Of a stretch of DNA of 64,000 nt, positions 16,211 through 24,744 are shown piece by piece. The first letter of the stretch is position 1; every line of letters starts with the position of its first letter. Source of the DNA: Marinisporobacter balticus (GTDB lineage: Bacteria > Bacillota > Clostridia > Peptostreptococcales > Thermotaleaceae); contig NZ_SLWV01000005.1 of NCBI RefSeq assembly GCF_004345705.1, positions 101,892-165,891 of the forward strand, written 5' to 3'. A program made the translations under genes and the position numbers. Below the pieces are notes generated by a model. That model was not told the origin of the DNA, ran no database searches, and saw nothing but the letters and a program-made list of their open reading frames with translations.

Positions 16211-16477
16211 TTAGAATAGGGATTCATACGCTCTCTTTTCTATCGCATAAATAATTTCATCCATATGCTTATTTTTTATATTGATTACAATAGCCCCTTT
16301 ATCCATATCGATTACATTATCAAAATTACCCAGATAACTTAAGGAACTTTGATCACTATCATAAAGAATGGCATCTACAGTTCCTTCATAGTTTTCATAT
16401 ACCACTTTATATCCTCTTGACACTAATTCATTCTCTATACTTTTAAGATTATTTTGTACAGCCACGACCTTCGGCAT
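16211..16477 (-). CDS. UPF0180/YkuS-like small protein (88 aa)
   Basis: The 88-residue protein begins MPKVVAVQNNLKSIENELVS and contains KVVYENYEGTVDAILYDS and a C-terminal NKHMDEIIYAIEKRAYESLF. This is the pattern of the YkuS/UPF0180 family: a short alpha/beta fold with the N-terminal VQ-L-I-L-GY segment. No enzymatic role is known. It is preceded by TAGGAGG. It lies convergent to yyaC and may be transcribed on its own. Confidence 0.75.
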   Translation of the reverse strand: MPKVVAVQNNLKSIENELVSRGYKVVYENYEGTVDAILYDSDQSSLSYLGNFDNVIDMDKGAIVINIKNKHMDEIIYAIEKRAYESLF

Positions 16478-16534
16478 ATAAATACACCTCCTAGTTGTAT
16501 TATTACTAGAAGGTTTTATTTTTATACTTTTCTA

Positions 16535-17059
16535 TCATGCTATTTTTACGTATTCATCTAAAGATTTATTTTTTGCTCGATCTAATGCTTGAAGTTCCTC
16601 AGCTGAAAGCGTATGGGTCGATTTTCCATCTTTTATCGTTTTTCCATAAACGATACTATTATTTCTACTATATATATTTGTTAAAATAAATCCTGTGTTT
16701 TGCTCATTTAATAATGCAATCGTAAAGCTTAAGCTTCCTCCTACATCATCAAATGCATTGTATTGTACAAACCCTACCTTTTGAATACTATAAAGTAACT
16801 TTCTTTCAACGTTTTCTATGAGTGCATCCATTTTGTTCATTCGAATATCTAGATGATCTATCTTTTGATAGTACTCATGGATAATTTCTTCAATATTTTT
16901 CCCTTCAATATTATTAGATAATCGTTCATATTTTTTCTTTAACTTTGAAAGCTTCGCTCCTTGTATACATAAAATCACTAATGATAATATGCTTATAATA
17001 ACGCTATACAACACAATTATTTCAAAATTCTGTTTTATAAAACTAAATATATAATCCAT
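16535..17059 (-). CDS. DUF4446-like membrane protein (174 aa)
   Basis: One N-terminal membrane segment (about residues 13-33, IIVLYSVIISILSLVILCIQ) is followed by a basic turn, a coiled-coil region (residues 35-85) and a compact C-terminal domain with VGFVQYNAFDDVGGSLSFTI and GKTIKDGKSTHTLSAEELQA. This is the DUF4446 plan common in clostridia near the origin. The domain is on the cytoplasmic side if the N-terminus is outside. The function is unknown. Confidence 0.85.
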   Translation of the reverse strand: MDYIFSFIKQNFEIIVLYSVIISILSLVILCIQGAKLSKLKKKYERLSNNIEGKNIEEIIHEYYQKIDHLDIRMNKMDALIENVERKLLYSIQKVGFVQYNAFDDVGGSLSFTIALLNEQNTGFILTNIYSRNNSIVYGKTIKDGKSTHTLSAEELQALDRAKNKSLDEYVKIA

Positions 17060-17128
17060 AATTTCCCACCCCTTCTAAATACTTTTCTATCCTCTATATT
17101 ATCTCATGGAAACCCCAAAAAATAAATA

Positions 17129-17155
17129 GTATGTGCGATTTATTTTCACACATAC
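17129..17155 (-). terminator. Terminator after the aminotransferase-like gene
   Basis: The stem GTATGTG/CACATAC (17129-17135 with 17149-17155) is followed on the minus strand by TATTTATTTTTT. It ends the transcript of the class V aminotransferase gene. Confidence 0.65.
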
Positions 17156-17176
17156 CATCCTTTCCCATCAAGGAAT

Positions 17177-18328
17177 TTATGCTTGCTCTAATTCATCACA
17201 AATTTTTTTTAACGCATCTACTGCTTTTTCTATATCATCCTTTGTTGTAAAATATCCTAAACTAAATCGTACGACGCCCTGCTCAAAGGTTCCAATTGTT
17301 TTGTGAGCAATAGGTGCACAATGGAGTCCTGCGCGAACAGCTATATTAAAAACTTTATCGAGTACATAGCTTACTTCTGATGAATCTTCATCACCAATAT
17401 TTATTGCGATGACAGCTGCTTGTTTTTTTTCATCTTTTGGACCGTATATACGTATTTTTTCAATTTTCTGTAATTCTGAAATCATATATCCAGTCAATGC
17501 TTCTTCATGTTTTTGAATCTTGTCTAGTCCTTCTTTTAAAATAAATTCAATGCCCGCGCCTAGACCCACGATCCCTGGGGTATTCGGTGTTCCACTTTCA
17601 TATCTATCAGGTATGATTTCTGGTTGGGTCAAGAGTTCTGATTTGCTTCCTGTCCCACCTTCTTTCATTTGCTGTAAAACTACACCTTCTCTTATATAGA
17701 GTATCCCCGTACCTTGAGGTCCTAGTAATCCTTTATGTCCTGGAGCAGCAAGTAAATCTATATTCATCTTCTCCACATCGATCTTATAAACGCCCGCTGT
17801 TTGTGCAGCATCTACTAAGAATAAAATATCATTTATTTTTGCAATTTCTCCTATTTTTTCTATTGGCATCAGGGTTCCTGTTACATTTGATGCATGGGTA
17901 GTTGCAATAAGTTTTGTATTCGCTTTTATCTCTTTTTCAATCCGTGTTGGATCAAGCATACCTGATACATCACATTGAACCATTGTATATTCTACCCCTA
18001 AAGCTTCAAGGGTAACGATCGGACGAATCATTGAGTTATGTTCCATACTTGTTGTAATCACATGGTCCCCCGGCTTTAGTATTCCTTTCAATGCCAAATT
18101 CAAAGAATCTGTAGCATTACAAGTAAAAATAAGTTGCATAGGATTGTCAATATTAAATAGTTTGCAAATTAATTCTCTTGTATTATGAATGGCTCTCCCT
18201 GCCTCTAATGCTAATTTATGGCCGGATCTTCCAGGATTTGCACCATATTCTCGCATGCATTTATCCATGGCTACATATACATTTTCTGGCTTAGGATAAG
18301 TGGTTGCAGCATTATCTAAATAAATCAC
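17177..18328 (-). CDS. Cysteine desulfurase-like class V aminotransferase (383 aa)
   Basis: The protein has the class V PLP fold: YLDNAATTYPKPENVY at the start, TCNATDSLNLALKG, the PLP Lys in APGHKGLLGPQGTGILYI, and the C-terminal RAGLHCAPIAHKTIGT with the candidate catalytic Cys. This fits the TIGR01977-like cysteine desulfurase family, which differs from NifS/IscS. A GTG at 18328 behind AGGGGGATTTAGG is chosen as start; an ATG 60 bases upstream would add a non-conserved tail. It likely mobilises sulfur from cysteine or selenium from selenocysteine. The acceptor is not evident from the neighbours. Confidence 0.88.
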   Translation of the reverse strand: MIYLDNAATTYPKPENVYVAMDKCMREYGANPGRSGHKLALEAGRAIHNTRELICKLFNIDNPMQLIFTCNATDSLNLALKGILKPGDHVITTSMEHNSMIRPIVTLEALGVEYTMVQCDVSGMLDPTRIEKEIKANTKLIATTHASNVTGTLMPIEKIGEIAKINDILFLVDAAQTAGVYKIDVEKMNIDLLAAPGHKGLLGPQGTGILYIREGVVLQQMKEGGTGSKSELLTQPEIIPDRYESGTPNTPGIVGLGAGIEFILKEGLDKIQKHEEALTGYMISELQKIEKIRIYGPKDEKKQAAVIAINIGDEDSSEVSYVLDKVFNIAVRAGLHCAPIAHKTIGTFEQGVVRFSLGYFTTKDDIEKAVDALKKICDELEQA

Positions 18329-18399
18329 CCTAAATCCCCCTCGTATTTTATTCATCTTTTTTATCATTGTATGCATAAAAAACTTCACATGAAACGCAA

Positions 18400-18714
18400 T
18401 TATATTGCTTGGGCTACAATAATAATATTAGATACCTCAAATATTTTTTTGATTAAATCAAAATACTCTCGAATAATAATCGCTCTATGGTTTTCCCCAT
18501 GGGTAATAATAATCATATCTTTTTCATGCTTTTTTATTTTAATCAAACTATTAAAATATTTTTCAAAATCTTTTATTTCTACTGTTTGTTTTAATTTTTG
18601 AAAAGCTTCTTCTATATTTGTATTCTTTAGTCGTTCTTCCATAGGTGTAAATTTCTCCATATATATTTCTTCTGGAATATCTAGGAATGACTTCATATAT
18701 ACATCTTGATTCAT
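18400..18714 (-). CDS. Small protein resembling DnaA domain I (104 aa)
   Basis: The protein begins MNQDVYMKSFLDIPEEIYME. From about residue 35 it reads EEAFQKLKQTVEIKDFEKYF, then SLIKIKKHEKDMIIITHGEN and REYFDLIKKIFEV. The order of elements (helix, F/W-containing helix, strand with I-I-I, N-x-x-x-x-x-I, Y/F helix) follows the DnaA N-terminal domain in this window (WQKSLDLIKTELTEVSYNTW, then IVLAVANDFSKGILEARY). No AAA+ or DNA binding part is present. Start 18714 is favoured by GAGGAGG six bases upstream. The relation is inferred by eye. Such a piece could bind DnaA or DnaA partners. Confidence 0.55.
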   Translation of the reverse strand: MNQDVYMKSFLDIPEEIYMEKFTPMEERLKNTNIEEAFQKLKQTVEIKDFEKYFNSLIKIKKHEKDMIIITHGENHRAIIIREYFDLIKKIFEVSNIIIVAQAI

Positions 18715-18821
18715 CATTTTCCTCCTCATAATTCTGATTTACGTATATTATATCAAATGTTCTTCCATCCTATCATAAATTTTTTCTATGATTATTAAAG
18801 TAGTATAGAATGATTTTGAAA

Positions 18822-18835
18822 ATTTCCTAGGAAAT
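18822..18835. promoter_or_regulatory. Palindrome resembling a Noc binding site
   Basis: ATTTCCTAGGAAAT is a perfect 14-bp palindrome. The published Noc site is ATTTCCCGGGAAAT, so 12 of 14 positions agree. It lies in the gap between the MATE gene and the DnaA-domain-like gene. It may instead be an operator of an unrelated regulator. Confidence 0.35.
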
Positions 18836-18881
18836 ATCCAAAAACTTTAAACAATCCACTAATTTTCAAGCATATTATTGT

Positions 18882-20267
18882 TTATTTCATAAAATCAATA
18901 CCTATGTTTTTCTTTCGACTTATTTCAGGGTGTTTATGCAGTAAAATAATAAACCATATTCCTAATGTAACACCTTTTACTATGCTGCTGATGCTAATAC
19001 TCCACCATACACCATTTAAGCCAAGTAACCTACTCGATGATAAAATCATGGCTGCTGGCACACGAAGTCCAGTAAATAATATCCCCACAATAGATGGTGG
19101 AATAGTTCTTCCAAGTCCATTAAACGCACCTGCTGTAGCAAGTTCTATACACATAAAAAGCTGGGATAAACCTAAAATTTTCAAATAATCTATACCATAC
19201 AAAATAGCTTTTTCCTCTGGAATAAAAATAGAAAACACAGGCCTTGCCCCAAATATTAAAAGACCCGATGCAATAATACCAATCACACTTACAATCCCTA
19301 TGCCTATGAAATAACCTCTATAAACACGGTCTCCTTTTTTTGCACCATAATTTTGACCTACAAATGTGCCAATAGCAGTTGAAAATCCCCCTGCGCTCAT
19401 CCAAGAAATCGCTTCTATTTGAGATCCTACCTTTTGAACAGCTATGGGAATTGGCCCCCACTGCGCAATAATCCTCGCTATAAACATTGAAAATATTGTG
19501 AACAGCCCACTTTGCAATGCTACAGGAAATCCAAGATTTATAATTTTTTTTATGTAATTTCTATTCGGTAAATCGAATAATTTAAAACCCGAAAACAACA
19601 AGAATTTTTTTCTTATACTATAGATAAAAACTATTGTCACAATAAATTGCGCAATAATTGTTGCAATAGCAGCACCTTTTACCCCTAAAGCAGGAAATGG
19701 TCCCATTCCAAAAATAAGCACAGGATCAAGAATCATATTTACAACTAATCCTATCCCATTCATTATAAATGGTGTCTTACTATCTCCATATCCATTATAA
19801 ATTCCTGTAAACACTGGATTAATAAAGTAAAAAACAATGCCAAAAGTCACAATCACCAAATAGTCAATAGCCATATGTATAACTTGTATATCTCCTAGAT
19901 TGAAAAAACCAATCAATTCTTTTCGAAAAATCAAAAGACAACTTCCATATAATATTGCTAAAACAATATCTATTTGAATCGTATGCCGTGCATAGGATTT
20001 TGCACCTTCTAAATCATTTTTCCCTACTGACTGAGCTACCCCAATTTCAGCTCCTACTTTGGGTATAATGATAAAAGCCACTGCAAGCCAAGTAAAAAAC
20101 CCTGCTGTTCCAACAGCCGCAACAGATTTACTTCCTACTCTTCCAATCCAAATCATATCTGTCATATTATAAGCCATTTGAACAAAAGAGGTTCCCATAA
20201 TGGGCAACGCTAATTTTATTAATGCTTTTAAAATATTTCCTTCTGATAAATTGTTGCTTTTAATCAT
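18882..20267 (-). CDS. MATE family efflux transporter (461 aa)
   Basis: The protein has twelve predicted membrane segments and the MATE layout: GNILKALIKLALPIMGTSFV at the start, then MAYNMTDMIWIGRVGSKSVA in TM1-2, and the second-half repeat INLGFPVALQSGLFTIFSMF near residue 240. It exports cationic drugs or metabolites using a Na+ or H+ gradient. Length (461) is normal. It lies 36 bases after the MFS gene on the same strand, and the two may form an export operon. The substrate cannot be deduced. Confidence 0.92.
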   Translation of the reverse strand: MIKSNNLSEGNILKALIKLALPIMGTSFVQMAYNMTDMIWIGRVGSKSVAAVGTAGFFTWLAVAFIIIPKVGAEIGVAQSVGKNDLEGAKSYARHTIQIDIVLAILYGSCLLIFRKELIGFFNLGDIQVIHMAIDYLVIVTFGIVFYFINPVFTGIYNGYGDSKTPFIMNGIGLVVNMILDPVLIFGMGPFPALGVKGAAIATIIAQFIVTIVFIYSIRKKFLLFSGFKLFDLPNRNYIKKIINLGFPVALQSGLFTIFSMFIARIIAQWGPIPIAVQKVGSQIEAISWMSAGGFSTAIGTFVGQNYGAKKGDRVYRGYFIGIGIVSVIGIIASGLLIFGARPVFSIFIPEEKAILYGIDYLKILGLSQLFMCIELATAGAFNGLGRTIPPSIVGILFTGLRVPAAMILSSSRLLGLNGVWWSISISSIVKGVTLGIWFIILLHKHPEISRKKNIGIDFMK

Positions 20268-20302
20268 TTTTTCTTCCTTCTTTCAAGTTAATCAAAAAAC
20301 TA

Positions 20303-21466
20303 CTACCAGGTACTTTTATTTTTCCTAAAATACATGGACAGGCTATATAAAATGGTTATCCCTACACTAATATATATACCTGTATAATAAAGATTAGCTA
20401 TTCCATAATTTTCAATAATCCATCCCCCTCCATAGCTTCCAGAAATACCGCTCATTCCTATAAATACAGCTGACCCAACAGTTTGTGCTGTAGCTTTAAG
20501 CTCCTGTGGCGCTAAGGAATCCATATAATAAACTGCTCCTGTTAGGAAAAGTGCAAAGGAAAATCCCTGCAGCATTTGAATCAATATGATATGAATAGGT
20601 GAAGAAGCAATATAAAAAAGGATTTGGCGTAAAATAAAAAATATAGTTGAAAACAAAAGAATATAAATGGGTTTTACCCTATAAATAAATTTCTTTGAAA
20701 AAAGAAATATAGGGACTTCACTAAGTGCCATAGTAGATAATGCAATCCCTAAATGCACTTTATTTCCTCCAACTGCATCCATTACTCTAGGTAAAAAAAT
20801 AAATGCTGCTCTATGCGGAATAAAAAGAACCATTGCAAATACTAAAAAAGCACTATAATCATAATTCTTGAATAACCGGCTTATTTTAAGATTTTTTGTA
20901 ACTTTAGATGCAATTGGATCATCTACATTTACTCTGGAACATAAAAAAATAGTAATGATCCCCAAAAAAGCATAACCAACATATAGTATCCAGACACCCT
21001 TTATTTCTATCAATTGCCCAAAAATATATACCATCAAAGCAAATCCTAAAGATCCCCATAACCGAATCGTTCCATAAGATATTTCTGATTCACTTTGAAT
21101 ACTCATGATAATCCAACCATCTAGTAGTGGGGCTAATGCCGTTTCAAAAAATGTAATGACAACAAATATAATTCCCAATAAAATAACGCCTTCATAGAAA
21201 GGAAGGGAACCAATCAAAATAACTGCAATCGATAAAAGGATGATGAAAACCTTTTTTATAGATTGCATTCGATCACTCACCATCCCCCAAAAGGGTTGTG
21301 CAAAAATAGCAATAAATGAATTTATTCCTAAAATGGTTCCGATTTGAATATTATCAAGTCCTTTACTGTCAAGGAAAATGATCAGATAAGGATAATACGT
21401 AGCAAATGTAGCCCAAAAAAAGAACTCTAATGTACAAAACCGCATTAATCTTTTATTATTTTTCAT
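20303..21466 (-). CDS. MFS transporter, LacY/HcaT-like (387 aa)
   Basis: The protein has twelve hydrophobic segments, with the loop 2-3 motif FWGMVSDRMQSIKKVF (an MFS G-x-x-x-D-R motif) and LLDGWIIMSIQSESEISYGT in TM5, typical of the MFS_1-like group that includes HcaT and sugar or nucleoside symporters. The second half carries QMLQGFSFALFLTGAVYYMD. The start is preceded by TTAGGAGAAAAA. It is probably co-transcribed with the MATE gene. The substrate is unknown. Confidence 0.88.
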   Translation of the reverse strand: MKNNKRLMRFCTLEFFFWATFATYYPYLIIFLDSKGLDNIQIGTILGINSFIAIFAQPFWGMVSDRMQSIKKVFIILLSIAVILIGSLPFYEGVILLGIIFVVITFFETALAPLLDGWIIMSIQSESEISYGTIRLWGSLGFALMVYIFGQLIEIKGVWILYVGYAFLGIITIFLCSRVNVDDPIASKVTKNLKISRLFKNYDYSAFLVFAMVLFIPHRAAFIFLPRVMDAVGGNKVHLGIALSTMALSEVPIFLFSKKFIYRVKPIYILLFSTIFFILRQILFYIASSPIHIILIQMLQGFSFALFLTGAVYYMDSLAPQELKATAQTVGSAVFIGMSGISGSYGGGWIIENYGIANLYYTGIYISVGITILYSLSMYFRKNKSTW

Positions 21467-21747
21467 TTTTTCTCCTAATTTATGTTATCAATTCTACTTT
21501 CTACTATATTTTAACATGAATATTGAATAAAGCACCTCTTTCTTTTTATAAATTTTTAAGAAAAATTTAAAGTGTGACTGCAAATAAAATCCCTAAAATT
21601 TGGGTAAATAAGCATGGAAAACTGGGAAAAGTTCAAGAAATTTATTTTCCAAATTTTCTCTAAATGTGGTTGATGTTTACAGCATACCTGTGATATATTG
21701 TAAATATGTAAAAAATTGTATCAATAAGTGAATAAAGGGGTGTTTTT

Positions 21748-22713
21748 ATGAAAAAATTATTGGTAGTTATATTAACTGTAGCTATTATATTCTCTGGTTG
21801 CACAACACAAGAAAGTGAACAAAACGAAAAGGAATCGCAAGAAAGTACGCCAGTAGTAAAAGAAGATCCACAAATCACAAATGAACAAGCAGAAAAAATT
21901 ATGCTTGAGTATAATGAATTGCTTACAAAGGGGAAACCTTATGAAGTTCTAGAATTAATGGATCAATCTATTGGAAAACTATCAGAAGAAGATGCAAACG
22001 AAATGATTCTAGAATTAGAAAAAGTACAAAAACAATACATGGCTGAATATACAGATGCTTTATTTGAAAACGATTATGAAAAACAAAGTCAATTGCATAA
22101 GATTTTTGGATCTAAATTTAATAAAGATAAAGTGGAATCTATAGAGGATGAAAATTTAAAGTCTCTTGTTGTAGAAATCCTTAAGGGCGGATATCAATTT
22201 GTTTCATTAGAAGGTGACTTTTATCCAACGATCAATTATCAATACCTAAAAAGATATATACCCTATTTATCTAATGACCTGAAAGATTATATAGATCTTG
22301 CTGCTATAGAATCAACTGAACTTACTTTTAGCGATGGAGCAGTAGCGATATCTTGGGATGCATTAGCTAATAGAGCACTAAAAGCTGAAGCATATTTATC
22401 AAAATATCCCGAAGGGGCAATGAGAAAAGAAGTAGGGGAATTGTATACCATGTATATTGGTGCATATATCAATCCTATGTATGATTTTGAAACACACAAA
22501 TTAGATAATACATTTATAGATAGCTATAAAAAGTTGATTTCTCAGGGTGAAGGAACAGTAACTGCTGAAATTACAAAAGAATATCTTATTTTTATAGAAA
22601 AAAATGATTACGCAGAAAGTGATCTGGTAAGAGACGAGTCAAACCGTCTTTATAAGAAGGCTCTTGAAAATCTGAATCTTGGAGAAGGATCTGCAGATTA
22701 TAATGCACAATAA
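21748..22713 (+). CDS. Lipoprotein of unknown function (321 aa)
   Basis: The N-terminus (KKLLVVILTVAIIFSGC) is a lipoprotein signal with lipobox FSGC at residue 18. A short acidic linker follows, then an alpha-helical body (EQAEKIMLEYNELLTKGKPY; KVQKQYMAEYTDALFENDYE). There is no metal or sugar binding motif that I recognise. An AAGGGGTG site precedes the start. The gene stands alone between divergent and convergent neighbours and ends at a strong bidirectional terminator. It is likely anchored on the outer face of the membrane. Confidence 0.8.
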   Translation: MKKLLVVILTVAIIFSGCTTQESEQNEKESQESTPVVKEDPQITNEQAEKIMLEYNELLTKGKPYEVLELMDQSIGKLSEEDANEMILELEKVQKQYMAEYTDALFENDYEKQSQLHKIFGSKFNKDKVESIEDENLKSLVVEILKGGYQFVSLEGDFYPTINYQYLKRYIPYLSNDLKDYIDLAAIESTELTFSDGAVAISWDALANRALKAEAYLSKYPEGAMRKEVGELYTMYIGAYINPMYDFETHKLDNTFIDSYKKLISQGEGTVTAEITKEYLIFIEKNDYAESDLVRDESNRLYKKALENLNLGEGSADYNAQ

Positions 22714-22737
22714 TAGAGATAGAATCATGTAGTAAGT

Positions 22738-22770
22738 ACAAAAACTTGCGTAATTACCGCAAGTTTTTGT
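22738..22770. terminator. Bidirectional terminator between lipoprotein and AraC genes
   Basis: A 13-bp perfect stem (ACAAAAACTTGCG with CGCAAGTTTTTGT) around TAATTAC serves both convergent genes. The stop codon of the AraC gene (22754-22756) lies in the loop. Confidence 0.9.
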
Positions 22771-24463
22771 TTTCTACTCGATATTGTTTGGGTGTAGCTT
22801 TTATATATTTTTTAAACATATATCCAAAATAACTCATATTGTTATATCCAACTTTTTTACTTATTTCAGCGATCTTAAGTTCCGTATTTTTTAAGTATTC
22901 TTTCGCTTTCTCTATCCTAATTTTATTAATATAATCCGTTAAGGATATTTTATTTTGTTCATTAAATAGGGTACTTAAATAGTTAGGACTTACATAAAAT
23001 ATATTTGAAATTAAATTTAATGTCAAATCTTTATAATAGTTTTCATTGATATACGTATTCACTTTTTCAATTAAATTGTATGTCCCATTTAAAAGAACAT
23101 GTCTAAGCAAATCAGTCATCTCCGTAACAAATAGAATCATACATTGTGTTAAATCTTCATAGGTCTGGCTATAGAAGATAGATCCTTTATATTTTTCTCT
23201 AATTTTAGACATAATCTCAATATCATCAGTTTCCCTATATAACATCCTGCTTATAACAGCAACCATCTCATCGAGGATGTTTTTTGTTTTACTTAAAGAA
23301 ATATTTCTATCTTTATAATAAAATATTATTCTTTTAACAACTTGAATACTATTGTTTTCATCTAAAGCTTGTATATACTTTTCTAACCCTATTTCCATCG
23401 AAAAAGGATATTCTATTTTTTCAATCGTTGAAAATACACCTTCAGCTTTTCTTGGTAACTTTAGATTGGACGTTACCTGTGTTTTTAAAAGCTTTAAGTT
23501 TACTTGCTTTAAAGCATCTTCTAAATATAACTTTTCTTGTGTTTTTTCTAATATTTGGTTATTTTTCTCGCGCAACTCTTTTTCAATCATGCTATTTATA
23601 ATAATTTCAGTTATATATTTTGCTACAATAGTAAGGGCTTCAATCAAAGCATACAATCTACTTTTAAGAACGATCGGTAAGCTTTCGTAGGCTTCTAATA
23701 TTTCTTCATAGGCTATATTTTCTTCCTTAGATAGGGCTAACAATTTTTCTTCTATATCTTTTAATTTATTAATTAGTAGATTTCCACACTTTACATATCC
23801 TATAATTTCTCCATTTACCATAATGGGAATGGATAGCGTAATCACATTATAATAACACGTAAATATCTTATGGTTATTGTTTAAGGATTGATTTAAACTT
23901 GAATAGTCTTCTTCCTCACATGATTTATGCTTTGCGCACAATGTACAAAAACAATTTAAATAAGTACCCTCTGTGATTTTTTTATTTTTTTCATCGGTTA
24001 TAACAATCGATAGATTTAAGAGATTGGATATTTCTTCTTGAATATTTTCTAATATTTCTAAATCAACACTTTTTAATGTATAATGTTTACTAATAATAGA
24101 TAGGTTTTGGTGAATGTCCTCTAATTTTGATGGGGTATACACAATAAGAAGAATGAGTTCCATATCTTCTGTATTGATGACCTCATGGGAAGAATACGGA
24201 GGACAATGAACGATCATTCCTTCATATATATCTTTCTCTTGATCGTTTACCTTATGCAAACCCTTCCCTTTTAGAACATATAACAATTGTTCTTCCCCTA
24301 AGTGAAAATGGCTTGTATGCTTTGACTTTGAAAAAATCTTAACAAGTGCAGCACTTAAACGCTGGTTTTCAACATTTGATGGCTCATGAAGCCACAAAAC
24401 TTCACCCCAATCAAATGTTTGTGTGTTTTCATTATTATCTGAAAAAAATATATTTTTATTCAT
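22754..24463 (-). CDS. Cupin-PocR-AraC regulator (569 aa)
   Basis: Three parts are visible. Residues 15-115 form a cupin (HTSHFHLGEEQLLYVLKGKG, then YEGMIVHCPPYSSHEVI) with His/Glu metal-site residues. Residues 125-275 match the PocR sensory domain, with a Cys set CFCTLCAKHKSCEEE that may bind metal or a redox ligand. Residues 465-569 carry two AraC helix-turn-helix motifs (LTLNLISNIFYVSPNYLSTL; EISKKVGYNNMSYFGYMFKK). PocR regulators control propanediol, glycerol or one-carbon genes. The next gene on the same strand is distant, so the target is unclear. Confidence 0.88.
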   Translation of the reverse strand: MNKNIFFSDNNENTQTFDWGEVLWLHEPSNVENQRLSAALVKIFSKSKHTSHFHLGEEQLLYVLKGKGLHKVNDQEKDIYEGMIVHCPPYSSHEVINTEDMELILLIVYTPSKLEDIHQNLSIISKHYTLKSVDLEILENIQEEISNLLNLSIVITDEKNKKITEGTYLNCFCTLCAKHKSCEEEDYSSLNQSLNNNHKIFTCYYNVITLSIPIMVNGEIIGYVKCGNLLINKLKDIEEKLLALSKEENIAYEEILEAYESLPIVLKSRLYALIEALTIVAKYITEIIINSMIEKELREKNNQILEKTQEKLYLEDALKQVNLKLLKTQVTSNLKLPRKAEGVFSTIEKIEYPFSMEIGLEKYIQALDENNSIQVVKRIIFYYKDRNISLSKTKNILDEMVAVISRMLYRETDDIEIMSKIREKYKGSIFYSQTYEDLTQCMILFVTEMTDLLRHVLLNGTYNLIEKVNTYINENYYKDLTLNLISNIFYVSPNYLSTLFNEQNKISLTDYINKIRIEKAKEYLKNTELKIAEISKKVGYNNMSYFGYMFKKYIKATPKQYRVENKNLR

Positions 24464-24664
24464 TTATAACTTCACCCTTTGATATACATAATTTGATTGA
24501 GAAATAATTTGAAACTAAATTCTTTAACAATATTAATTTTTTTATTATCCTCAATTTTATTATACCATATCTATCAATAGATGTTATTTTCACAATATTT
24601 CCAAGCCTTTTATCCTATCTACTAAAACAGTACTAACTTTATCCTTTTTTAATCATTGAAAAAA

Positions 24665-24697
24665 TTAATAGCAGTTCATAAAATGAACCGCTATTAA
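24665..24697 (-). terminator. Terminator of ilvD
   Basis: Arms of 15 bp (24665-24679 with 24683-24697, one G-U pair) and a tight loop are followed on the minus strand by AATTTTTTC. It lies 48 bases after the ilvD stop. Confidence 0.8.
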
Positions 24698-24744
24698 CAA
24701 ATAAAATGTTTCTATTTCTTTTTTTATGAAATAAGAATCTATTA

